A stretch of 7,074 nt of DNA, from assembly GCA_024400895.1 (NCBI GenBank), contig JAKSMA010000128.1, forward strand, positions 1 to 7,074, written 5' to 3'. Source of the DNA: Muribaculaceae bacterium. Its GTDB lineage: Bacteria; Bacteroidota; Bacteroidia; Bacteroidales; Muribaculaceae. Below, piece by piece: positions 1 to 5,416 of the stretch. Under the pieces are notes generated by a model. It was not told the DNA's origin. It did not search any database and saw only the letters and a list, made by a program, of their open reading frames with translations. Position 1 is the stretch's first letter, and each line of letters opens with the position of its first letter. A program made the translations under genes and the position numbers.

Positions 1-140
1 TTTTGGAAGAACGTTTTTTTCACAGGCGCAGAAGCCACAGTGTCGGCAACAAGGGAATCGGAGGCAACTGCAGTGGCAGCTTCCACACCCATATTCGATG
101 CCAACAAAAGAAAACTTAGCGCTATAAAAAATTGCTTCAT
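1..140 (-). CDS. N-terminal fragment of a secreted or outer-membrane protein
   Basis: The leftward reading frame opens at an ATG (138-140) and is still open at the window edge, so only 46 residues are visible. They form a clear Sec signal peptide: MKQ, then a hydrophobic core (FFIALSFLLLASNMG), then a small-residue cleavage region around VEAATA. A low-complexity Ala/Ser/Val/Asp stretch and a KKTFF segment follow. There is no lipobox cysteine, so the protein is probably exported to the periplasm or outer membrane and not lipidated. Secreted Bacteroidales outer-membrane beta-barrel proteins of the BamA/TamA-like 'surface antigen' type often have a similar KK-x-FF segment just after the leader. 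That resemblance is recalled and weak, so no function is assigned. It is divergent from the chromate-transporter operon. Confidence 0.7.
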   Translation of the reverse strand, partial: MKQFFIALSFLLLASNMGVEAATAVASDSLVADTVASAPVKKTFFQ

Positions 141-232
141 CAATATTCTAAAAAATTATACCAAAATGAGAAATAAAGGTTCTATAAGAAAAACAAAACC
201 CTAAGACAATCATTATTGAATAAAATTTCATG

Positions 233-266
233 CAAAGATAAGAATTTTTAAGGCAATTACCATCAA
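233..266 (-). promoter_or_regulatory. Candidate Bacteroidota-type promoter for the leftward gene
   Basis: On the minus strand, TATCTTTG (240 down to 233) matches the Bacteroidota -7 consensus TAnnTTTG exactly. A TTG (266 to 264) lies 23 bases upstream, somewhat more than the usual spacing of about 19 to 21. Transcription would begin near 226 and leave a leader of about 85 bases before the ATG at 140. The -7 match is good and the -33 element is weak. Confidence 0.4.
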
Positions 267-305
267 TAAGAATTTGGAAAAAACCAATGTTCGAAAAAAT
301 ATCTG

Positions 306-313
306 TAATTTTG
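306..313 (+). promoter_or_regulatory. Possible -7 box for the chrA-chrA-folC operon
   Basis: TAATTTTG matches the TAnnTTTG consensus. A transcript from it would start around 319-321, shortly before the ATGs at 332 and 338. It falls inside the longer reading frame that begins at 287, so if real it supports the internal start. No convincing -33 TTTG lies at the right distance: the nearest TTTG, at 273-276, is 29 bases away. The call is weak. Confidence 0.25.
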
Positions 314-337
314 CACTCAGTTTCACAACAAATGGTA

Positions 338-928
338 ATGAAATTAAAAGACAACATATATCTGCAACTCTTTTCCACTTTCTTCAAAATTGGAAGTTTC
401 ACCTTTGGCGGTGGATGGGCAATGATATCTATCATTCAACGCGAAATCGTGGACAAGCACCACTGGATTGAAGAAGAGGAATTTCTTGACTTGTTGGCCA
501 TTGCACAATCAATGCCGGGCATATTGGCAGTGAATATCAGCACAGTGATTGGCGACAGATTAAGAGGCATAAAAGGCAGTGTGGCAGCGGCATTGGGCAC
601 CATTCTGCCCTCTTTCATCATCATTTTGATGATTGCCATATTTCTCACCCCCGACACCATCAAGAACGACCCCACCCTCACCGCCATATTCAAGGGCATA
701 CGCCCTGCGGTGGTGGCGTTGATTATAGCCCCAGTGATTACTACAGCAAAATCGGCGGGCATCAATCTGAAGACGGTGATTATTCCTATTGCCGTGGCAC
801 TGCTCATCTATTCGGGATGGCCCGTGATCTCTAACCCTGTGGTATTCATCGTTCTCGGAGCATTGGGCGGCTACCTCTATTTCACCCATCGCCACATGGA
901 ACAAAGAATGGAGGAAAAGGAATGCTGA
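338..928 (+). CDS. chrA: Chromate transporter family protein, first half (short-chain CHR)
   Basis: Inner-membrane protein of the CHR (ChrA) family, which exports chromate by proton exchange in characterised members. The true substrate here is unknown. The frame can be read from 287 (213 aa), 332 or 338. I prefer 338 because it gives MKLKDNIYLQLF, about the same distance ahead of the FGGG motif as in the partner gene, and because a -7-like box lies within the longer version. Numbered from 287, the family motifs are FTFGGGWAMI (38-47), AIAQSMPGILAVN (71-83), the G-rich helix ending in LPSF (107-110) and IRPAVVALI (138-146). Several hydrophobic spans follow and the tail is charged (HRHMEQRMEEKEC). 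Full-length ChrA is about 400 aa with two homologous halves; this is one half. The next gene supplies the other and overlaps this stop by 7 bases. Confidence 0.88.
   Translation: MKLKDNIYLQLFSTFFKIGSFTFGGGWAMISIIQREIVDKHHWIEEEEFLDLLAIAQSMPGILAVNISTVIGDRLRGIKGSVAAALGTILPSFIIILMIAIFLTPDTIKNDPTLTAIFKGIRPAVVALIIAPVITTAKSAGINLKTVIIPIAVALLIYSGWPVISNPVVFIVLGALGGYLYFTHRHMEQRMEEKEC
910..914 (+). promoter_or_regulatory. Strong Shine-Dalgarno for the second chrA gene
   Basis: GGAGG lies inside the end of the first chrA gene, 7 bases before the ATG at 922. A good Shine-Dalgarno is uncommon among the starts in this window. It fixes this start and suggests efficient re-initiation, giving balanced synthesis of the two transporter halves. 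Confidence 0.7.
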
Positions 929-1473
929 CCACATACTTGCGTCTCATCTGGGCATATCTTCAAATCGGCCTGTTCGGTTTTGGTGGAGGCTACGCCATGC
1001 TTTCGCTCATTCAGCGTCTGGTGGTGGGCAACGACTGGTGCCCCACAATCACCAGCCAAACTTTCACCGACATCGTGGCCATATCACAAATGACCCCTGG
1101 ACCTATCGGAATCAACAGTGCCACATACATCGGTTATGTGGCCACAGGTAGCGTGCTTGGATCGATTGTTGCCACATTCACCGTGGTGCTGCCGCCGTTC
1201 GTACTCATGCTGTGTGCCAGCCATTTCATTGCCCGACATCAGGAAAGTGCAGTGATAAAAGGTTCGTTCATGGGCCTTCGCCCTGTGGTGGTGGGACTGA
1301 TAGCTTCAGCAGCGTTGCTCTTAATGAACAAGGAAAACTTCGGCAGCACTTCAATGGAAGTGATAAAAAGCGTGGCCATTTGTTTGGCTTCGCTCGGCAC
1401 CGTATATTTCACAAAAATTCATCCAATTCTGGTGATAATAGCAGCCGGAATTATCGGCTATTTAATCTTTTAA
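922..1473 (+). CDS. chrA: Chromate transporter family protein, second half (short-chain CHR)
   Basis: Second half-length CHR-family membrane protein (183 aa). Its motifs match those of the preceding gene: FGFGGGYAML (18-27), AISQMTPGPIGINSAT (53-68), YIGY (69-72), then VLPPF (89-93) and MGLRPVVVGLIASA (117-130). The C-terminal third is almost wholly hydrophobic and the chain ends GYLIF, with no soluble tail. Its ATG sits within ATGCTGA, so it overlaps the upstream stop by 7 bases. Paired short-chain CHR genes are known (for example ywrB/ywrA of Bacillus subtilis, where both are needed for chromate resistance), so a heteromeric transporter is likely. Actual chromate transport is not shown by sequence, since many bacteria with no chromate exposure carry this family. 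The CHR family call is confident. Confidence 0.92.
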   Translation: MLTTYLRLIWAYLQIGLFGFGGGYAMLSLIQRLVVGNDWCPTITSQTFTDIVAISQMTPGPIGINSATYIGYVATGSVLGSIVATFTVVLPPFVLMLCASHFIARHQESAVIKGSFMGLRPVVVGLIASAALLLMNKENFGSTSMEVIKSVAICLASLGTVYFTKIHPILVIIAAGIIGYLIF

Positions 1474-1479
1474 GCATCA

Positions 1480-2754
1480 ATGAACTACAGCGACACTATC
1501 GATTTCTTATACAACCAGTTGCCTGCATTTGAGCGACAAGGCGGTGACGGATATAAACCGGGCTTACAAACAAGCCAAGACCTTGATGATTTGGCGGGAA
1601 ATCCACACCGCGCCTATAAATGCATCCACATTGCCGGCACCAATGGCAAAGGGTCGACCAGCCACCTCATTGCCAGCATTCTGCAAATGCAAGGCTACAA
1701 GGTAGGGCTCTACACCTCGCCACACATTGTGGATTTTAGAGAACGAATCAGGGTGAATGGCGAGAAAATCAGCGAGCAAGCCGTGGTTGATTTTACCGAA
1801 CGCCATCTGAAATCGGGGTACGAAGGCCACCCCTCATTTTTTGAACTAACCTCCACTTTGGCTTTTGAGTATTTTAAAAAGCAGAATGTGGATTTTGCCG
1901 TCGTGGAAGTGGGATTGGGCGGTCGACTCGACAGCACCAATATCATCACCCCCATTTTGAGCGTGATTACCAATATTTCCATTGACCACACACAGTTTCT
2001 TGGCAATACACCTGCAGAAATTGCCACAGAAAAAGCTGGAATCATCAAAGCGGGGATTCCTTCAGTGATAGGCGAAGCCGAGGGTGAAGTTCGTGCCACA
2101 TTCGAAGCAAAAGCAGCGGCGGAGCACTCCCCCATCGTTTTCGCCCAAGACAGTCCAGAGGTGATGAGTGGAAAGAGTGTGGGCGGACACTGCGTCATCG
2201 AAACAAGGGATTATGGAACCCTCGTCAACGAACTTGGGGGCGAATACCAAATAAAGAACAGCAACACTGTGCTCACAGCCATTAAGGCTTTGAAGGGCTT
2301 AGGCGTTGAGATTTCAGACGAGGCGGTGAAGAATGGCTTTACAAATGTAGTGAAGAACACCGGATTGATTGGACGATGGCAAACCATCGGTGAAAACCCT
2401 CGCGTGATTTGCGACTCTGGCCACAATGTTGGGGCATTCGCCTATATTACCGAGCAACTGAAAAACGAAGACTACGAATCGCTTCACATGGTGATGGGAT
2501 TCATGGCCGACAAAGATGTGGACAAGGTGCTAGAAATGCTGCCCAAAGATGCGACCTACTATTTCACACAGGCATCTACCCCAAGGGCAATGAAAGCTGA
2601 AGAACTGCAAAAAAAAGCAGCAGCCCACGGTTTACACGGCAAGTGCTATACAACAGTGGACAAGGCTAAAAACATGGCGATAGCTGCGGCAGAGGCTCAC
2701 GACCTCGTGTACATCGGCGGCAGCATGTATGTGCTGGCAGAAGCCCTAAAATAG
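1480..2754 (+). CDS. folC: Bifunctional folylpolyglutamate synthase / dihydrofolate synthase
   Basis: Cytoplasmic ATP-dependent ligase of the Mur-ligase superfamily. It adds glutamate to dihydropteroate to make dihydrofolate and extends the polyglutamate tail of folates. At 424 aa it is full length (E. coli FolC is about 420). Visible motifs are the P-loop GTNGKGS (53-59), TSPHI (79-83), VEVGLGGRLDSTN (142-154), NISIDHTQFLGNT (165-177), EKAGIIKAG (184-192, the region that carries the carbamylated lysine in this superfamily), GRWQ (298-301) and DSGHN (312-316), which corresponds to the DxxHN motif opening the C-terminal domain. VMGFMADKD (338-346) and YIGGSMYVLAE (411-421) are also typical. 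It starts 6 bases after the second chrA stop with no Shine-Dalgarno, so it is probably translated from the same message. Whether it also has dihydrofolate synthase activity is inferred from family and length. Confidence 0.96.
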   Translation: MNYSDTIDFLYNQLPAFERQGGDGYKPGLQTSQDLDDLAGNPHRAYKCIHIAGTNGKGSTSHLIASILQMQGYKVGLYTSPHIVDFRERIRVNGEKISEQAVVDFTERHLKSGYEGHPSFFELTSTLAFEYFKKQNVDFAVVEVGLGGRLDSTNIITPILSVITNISIDHTQFLGNTPAEIATEKAGIIKAGIPSVIGEAEGEVRATFEAKAAAEHSPIVFAQDSPEVMSGKSVGGHCVIETRDYGTLVNELGGEYQIKNSNTVLTAIKALKGLGVEISDEAVKNGFTNVVKNTGLIGRWQTIGENPRVICDSGHNVGAFAYITEQLKNEDYESLHMVMGFMADKDVDKVLEMLPKDATYYFTQASTPRAMKAEELQKKAAAHGLHGKCYTTVDKAKNMAIAAAEAHDLVYIGGSMYVLAEALK

Positions 2755-2755
2755 A

Positions 2756-2777
2756 TGAGCCGTACGAAAACGGCTCA
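2756..2777 (+). repeat. Hairpin directly after the folC stop
   Basis: TGAGCCGT (2756-2763) and ACGGCTCA (2770-2777) form a perfect 8-bp stem with a 6-base loop, starting 2 bases after the folC stop codon. It has a GC-rich core but no T-run follows, only GTGGAAAAAGG, so it is not a standard intrinsic terminator. It may protect the 3' end or act in factor-dependent termination. Its right arm overlaps the left end of the inverted-repeat element, so the two structures compete for the same bases. Confidence 0.6.
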
Positions 2778-2798
2778 GTGGAAAAAGGTGGGGATAGT
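2767..2798 (+). repeat. Left arm of the long inverted repeat
   Basis: 32 bases that pair with 3072-3104. The matching blocks are AAAACGGCTC (2767-2776), GTGGAAAA (2778-2785) and AGGTGGGGATAGT (2786-2798). The only differences from the other arm are A against C at 2777 and a base missing between the last two blocks. Confidence 0.8.
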
Positions 2799-2925
2799 GC
2801 GAATTTGCGTCCTTGATAGATATTTGATAGTCACACAGGTCTACAAGAACGAATAAACTGGGTACGAAAAATAGGAATGACAACTCTTTTTGTAAAGTTG
2901 TATTCAAAATGCTTCACACACAATG

Positions 2926-2953
2926 TTGTAGAGACGCTCGGCTCGAGCGTCCG
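2926..2953 (+). repeat. REP-like palindromic repeat, copy A
   Basis: 28-base unit beginning TTGTAGAGACGC. GACGCTCG (2933-2940) and CGAGCGTC (2944-2951) form a perfect 8-bp stem with the 3-base loop GCT. It resembles the short 'GTAG(A/G)GACGC...GCGTC' palindromes scattered through many Bacteroidota genomes. It matches copy B at 24 of 28 positions in inverted orientation. Confidence 0.65.
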
Positions 2954-2984
2954 GTATCTAATAAATTGACAACTACATGTAAAG

Positions 2985-3012
2985 CGGTCGCTTGAGCCAA
3001 GCGTCCCTACAA
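2985..3012 (-). repeat. REP-like palindromic repeat, copy B (inverted)
   Basis: Read on the minus strand, this 28-base unit begins TTGTAGGGACGC and aligns to copy A with four differences. On the plus strand CGCTTG (2989-2994) pairs with CAAGCG (2998-3003) around the loop AGC. Beyond a T/T mismatch, two more GC pairs extend the stem. Copies A and B lie 31 bases apart, an arrangement like the BIME pairs of enteric bacteria. Confidence 0.65.
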
Positions 3013-3071
3013 AACATCTTCGACACATTCCCAAATTCTGTGTTTGTGAGAAACGTAATCAACATGAGATA

Positions 3072-3104
3072 ACTATCCCCACCTGTTTTCCACGGAGCCG
3101 TTTT
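3072..3104 (-). repeat. Right arm of the long inverted repeat
   Basis: 33 bases, inverted match of 2767-2798: ACTATCCCCACCT (3072-3084), an extra G at 3085, TTTTCCAC (3086-3093), a mismatched G, then GAGCCGTTTT (3095-3104). The serpin terminator begins about 10 bases beyond it. Confidence 0.8.
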
Positions 3105-3114
3105 GGAGTTACAG

Positions 3115-3147
3115 AAAAAGGGACCATGCCACTTATGGCACAGTCCC
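3115..3147 (-). terminator. Intrinsic terminator of the serpin gene
   Basis: On the minus strand, GGGAC (3147-3143) pairs with GTCCC (3124-3120) and TGCCA (3140-3136) pairs with TGGCA (3131-3127), with a 2x2 internal loop and a 4-base apical loop. The run CTTTTTC follows at once (3120-3114). It lies about 40 bases past the serpin stop, in the correct orientation. Confidence 0.8.
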
Positions 3148-3184
3148 TCGCCTATTAAACTATTCCTTAAAAAAACATTATGTA

Positions 3185-4441
3185 TTATTGCATGCCTGCC
3201 ATGCTTTGGACCTTGCCGATGAAGAGGATAGCACCAGTGGTGCGTTCCTTAATCAAATAGATAAACGGACGGTCGATAACATATTTAATAATTTGACGGA
3301 TATTATCAATAACGCCTGTCACCTTCCCCCCTGTTGTGGCAACAGCAATAGTGCCTTCTTCATTCACCTCAATTGAAGTGTTTTGAAGAATCTTTGAAAG
3401 GCGTACATTTCGGGCTGTTGTCATTTTCCCAAGCTGAGCATTGTCTGACAACACTCTCGACATCCCCATTGCTTTAAGAGCGTCTTTAAAATCATTATTG
3501 TATATGTTCTTGAACTTGGGCATAATCACTTCAGATTCATTTTTGGTCATTTGAGAAAGAACTTGGGCATACTTTTCACCATTAAGTGCATTGATATAGT
3601 CGTTAATTCTTTCGCTCCTCGGCATGATCACCATCATTTGGAACGCTTCGCCGCCATAAGTGAGTTCTAACGCCAACTCTTCTTTGGTGATGCACCCGTT
3701 CAGATAACACTCGTCCGACTTCATCATCTTCACCTTTTCACCATTGTTCTGCTTATTGTAGAAAGTGTCGTCATAGGTGTTCTTTTTGGGAAAGTATTTC
3801 CAAAATCCCCTGAAATACAAACTATTAAGAAGCCATGCACAATCAAAAACTGGATCTACCTCATCAACAATGCCTGGGATAAGGCCGTTGGTCGATTCTT
3901 TCACCCAATTATTGATAAGGTCCACAGTTTTCCTGTCGGAGAAGTCCAATGTTTCAACCTTAGCATCAAAGAACGACTTCATGTCAGTCTTGTAGCTTTC
4001 TAAAACATTGTAATTCTTGTTGAGCCAAAGCGAATTGGCAACCATGAATTTTGCAGAGCTATTAATTGTGGTGAGCGTGCTGTTCATCGTTGAGTAATAG
4101 CTGTTGATATCGTCCAATGAAGTGCCGTCGCCAATTTTTAGCACTGTTGCAATTTCATCGTATGTTTGTCCTTCTGCACCATTAGCGAGCATAGCAAGCA
4201 CTTGGCCGAGACTATAAGGCGATACGAATACATTGCCATCTTCATTGTTGATGGTTTTGAGCACATCAAAAGCGAAATCATTGCTCTGGCTCAGCACCTT
4301 TTGCTGTGGAGCCGTTAGCTGGATACTATATTGTGCAGGCTTCTCGTTCTCAACATTGGGCTCGTCGCTATTGTTGCACGAGGTAAATGTCATCATCGCG
4401 CATCCGCAAATGAGTGAACTGTAAACGAATGTTTTTTTCAT
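3185..4441 (-). CDS. Serpin-family protease inhibitor, surface lipoprotein
   Basis: Serpins trap serine or cysteine proteases by cleavage of an exposed loop. The 418-aa chain starts with a lipoprotein signal (MKKTFVYSSLICGCAMMTFTSC, lipidated Cys 22 expected). CNNSDEP follows, an acidic tail like the surface-export signal of Bacteroidota lipoproteins. Serpin landmarks in order are NVFVSPYSL and LANGAEGQT (70-93), ANSLWL (135-140), INNWVKESTNG (176-186), NSLYFRGFWKYFP (206-218), VIMPKFK (305-311), the hinge EEGTIAVATT (361-370), and the C-terminal signature RPFIYLI with TGAILFIGKV (391-411). The hinge has Gly and small residues at P15, P14, P12 and P10, as in inhibitory serpins. The stretch from P14 to the conserved Pro of RPF is 4 residues longer than in alpha-1-antitrypsin, so P1 is uncertain (Val 377, Ile 381 or Arg 382). 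It has no Shine-Dalgarno, lies 36 bases downstream of the small lipoprotein gene and is probably co-transcribed with it. Confidence 0.93.
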   Translation of the reverse strand: MKKTFVYSSLICGCAMMTFTSCNNSDEPNVENEKPAQYSIQLTAPQQKVLSQSNDFAFDVLKTINNEDGNVFVSPYSLGQVLAMLANGAEGQTYDEIATVLKIGDGTSLDDINSYYSTMNSTLTTINSSAKFMVANSLWLNKNYNVLESYKTDMKSFFDAKVETLDFSDRKTVDLINNWVKESTNGLIPGIVDEVDPVFDCAWLLNSLYFRGFWKYFPKKNTYDDTFYNKQNNGEKVKMMKSDECYLNGCITKEELALELTYGGEAFQMMVIMPRSERINDYINALNGEKYAQVLSQMTKNESEVIMPKFKNIYNNDFKDALKAMGMSRVLSDNAQLGKMTTARNVRLSKILQNTSIEVNEEGTIAVATTGGKVTGVIDNIRQIIKYVIDRPFIYLIKERTTGAILFIGKVQSMAGMQ

Positions 4442-4477
4442 ATTGTTTATTTTTTTTGATGAGTGATAAATAATGTT

Positions 4478-4879
4478 CTAATTCTCTATTATGTATGCGT
4501 ATTCACTTGCCTGAAGGACCCCTTGAAATACATTTCCTTCAGCAGTTTCGATGGAGATAGAATAGTCGCTTTTTCCGTCCACTACAAGGGGGAACTTTGC
4601 AACCGAAGATGTTGCATAATAATCAACATCGGCATAAGGATTTGAAATCGTAACCGTATGATAGCCTATTGGCTGAACGCCAAAATTGATGGAAATAATA
4701 GAGGACGTTGTTTCATAAACAACAACCGGTTCATATAGATGAGGCAGACTATTTCCCGAATTTCTTATAATAATGACACGTTTGTAATTAACATCGGCCG
4801 AGTTATCGCTGTTGCATGAAGAGAATGCCATCGCCGCGCATGCGCAGATGATAGAGCAATAATTGAGCAACTTCTTCAT
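4478..4879 (-). CDS. Small beta-rich lipoprotein of unknown function
   Basis: 133 aa from the chosen ATG at 4879 (the frame extends to 4906, adding MMKMNTNIY). I chose 4879 because it gives a standard leader, MKKLLNYC to FSSC, with the lipobox Cys at residue 22, the same position as in the adjacent serpin; 13 of those 22 residues are identical. After CNSDNSADVN the mature part (about 100 aa) alternates hydrophobic and polar residues with many Val, Ile, Tyr and Ser, typical of a small beta-sandwich. The last third (VTISN, DYSISIETAEGNVFQG, 76-120) is faintly like the C-terminal strands of the DUF3244 family, but I cannot confirm this. By context it could be a partner of the serpin or a second small inhibitor, as small lipoprotein inhibitors exist in Bacteroidota such as Tannerella. 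That is inference only. Confidence 0.8.
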   Translation of the reverse strand: MKKLLNYCSIICACAAMAFSSCNSDNSADVNYKRVIIIRNSGNSLPHLYEPVVVYETTSSIISINFGVQPIGYHTVTISNPYADVDYYATSSVAKFPLVVDGKSDYSISIETAEGNVFQGVLQASEYAYIIEN

Positions 4880-4954
4880 ATAAATGTTTGTATTCATTTT
4901 CATCACTATTATAATTTTTTATCAGCAAATGTGGTTGGTAATTCATTTTGCGGG

Positions 4955-4985
4955 CAAAAATACAAATCACCATTTTTACATGCAA
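4955..4985 (-). promoter_or_regulatory. Promoter of the small lipoprotein-serpin operon
   Basis: On the minus strand, TTG (4985-4983) and TATTTTTG (4962-4955) are separated by 20 bases. This fits the Bacteroidota -33 / -7 (TAnnTTTG) arrangement. Transcription would start around 4948-4950 and leave a leader of about 70 bases to the ATG at 4879. It is the best-spaced promoter in the window. Confidence 0.6.
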
Positions 4986-5200
4986 CAGCCAGTGCCAGCG
5001 TTATCCACAATCCTAAACATTTTTCACACCGATTACCTAAGCATTAACTATTTTTACCACCAGGGCACCAATAACCTTAATTATAATCAACTAAAATCTT
5101 ATCCATGCCCTGATGCACTTTCAGGAAACCCAGAAAATACTTTAGGGGCAAATGGCAATATTTGATTTCGGAATTCATTAATTTGAATTGTTGGACTATG

Positions 5201-5233
5201 CAAAATTACCAAATAAACAAATACTATTCCAAA
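5201..5233 (-). promoter_or_regulatory. Second candidate promoter upstream of the lipoprotein operon
   Basis: On the minus strand, TTTG (5233-5230) and TAATTTTG (5208-5201) are 21 bases apart, a good Bacteroidota match. A transcript from about 5194 would have a leader of roughly 315 bases before the lipoprotein ATG, or would be a separate small RNA. The -7 box overlaps the outer arm of the nested palindrome. The region is AT-rich, so chance matches are likely. Confidence 0.35.
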
Positions 5234-5321
5234 AAACTCGTGTATTATCTTTAGCCGTATCTTATTGATAATCAGAACTTTCAATTATTCACGAGTATTA
5301 TTACAGCTAATCATTTGGTAA
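5206..5321. repeat. Nested palindrome (three concentric inverted repeats)
   Basis: Three inverted pairs are nested around one centre near 5260: TTACCAAAT (5206-5214) with ATTTGGTAA (5313-5321), ACTCGTG (5236-5242) with CACGAGT (5290-5296), and ATTATC (5244-5249) with GATAAT (5267-5272). The spacers between arms are of unequal length. It could be a decayed palindromic repeat, a structured RNA or a cruciform site. Confidence 0.45.
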
Positions 5322-5365
5322 TCAAACAATTGCAAACAAAATGGACGGTTGTTAAAAATGTATAA

Positions 5366-5407
5366 CGCATTTAATTAGCTGGTAATTAACTAAATGCGCG
5401 CTTTTTT
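5366..5407. terminator. Terminator-like hairpin after the TPR gene, possibly bidirectional
   Basis: CGCATTTA (5366-5373) pairs with TAAATGCG (5391-5398). The stem continues inward with ATTA (5374-5377) and TAAT (5383-5386) after a 4-base bulge. On the minus strand it lies about 19 bases past the TPR gene stop, with A-runs before it and a weak U-rich tail (TTATACATTTTT) after it. On the plus strand a better run of six T follows (5402-5407). It should end the TPR transcript and separate it from the lipoprotein operon. Confidence 0.5.
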
Positions 5408-5416
5408 ATGACTTTT

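Larger units (their letters stand above)
2767..3104. repeat. 338-bp element with long terminal inverted repeats (MITE-like)
   Basis: The left end (2767-2798) and right end (3072-3104) are inverted copies. AAAACGGCTC, GTGGAAAA and AGGTGGGGATAGT match in order, with one substitution and one extra base. The interior has no credible gene. It contains a small hairpin (CAACT 2881-2885 / AGTTG 2896-2900) and two REP-like hairpins in opposite orientation. The position, between the 3' ends of two convergent genes, is typical of non-autonomous repeats. I see no clear target-site duplication; GAGCCGT occurs just left of the element (2757-2763) and again within its right end (3095-3101). Alternatively it is a fixed structure that folds the two convergent mRNAs, not a mobile element. 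Confidence 0.6.
4986..5365. other. Gene-free AT-rich region between TPR gene and lipoprotein operon
   Basis: No open frame here looks like a gene. Those present are short, on both strands, and have no start context or recognisable composition. The right half holds a nested palindrome (5206-5321) and a second candidate leftward promoter. The left half (about 4990-5200) has a short hairpin, CCTGA (5109-5113) / TCAGG (5121-5125), and nothing else I can name. A small RNA could be encoded, but nothing in the sequence proves it. Confidence 0.6.

Noticed and set aside
273..276. TTTG as the -33 element for the box at 306-313
   Set aside because: The 29-base gap is well outside the usual spacing of Bacteroidota promoters, so I do not pair them.
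287..337. Extended N-terminus of the first chrA gene (17 extra residues from the ATG at 287)
   Set aside because: The extra residues have no counterpart in the partner gene and the segment overlaps a -7-like box. It cannot be ruled out without a conserved alignment.
1710..2198. 162-aa minus-strand open frame within folC
   Set aside because: It is a shadow of folC, whose plus-strand frame carries every expected catalytic motif.
2756..2777. folC intrinsic terminator
   Set aside because: The hairpin is perfect but no T-tract follows on the plus strand, so I list it only as a hairpin.
2926..3012. Two similar 28-base repeats as a CRISPR remnant
   Set aside because: The copies are inverted, not direct, only two are present, there are no cas genes, and the palindromes have REP-type 3-base loops.
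2831..3034. 67-aa open frame on the minus strand inside the inverted-repeat element
   Set aside because: It runs through both REP hairpins and has no family signal, signal peptide or start context. It is best explained as chance coding within a repeat.
4884..5284. Short open frames on both strands upstream of the lipoprotein gene (93 aa plus, 61 aa minus)
   Set aside because: They overlap a good promoter and each other, are AT-driven, and show no domain, leader or ribosome site.
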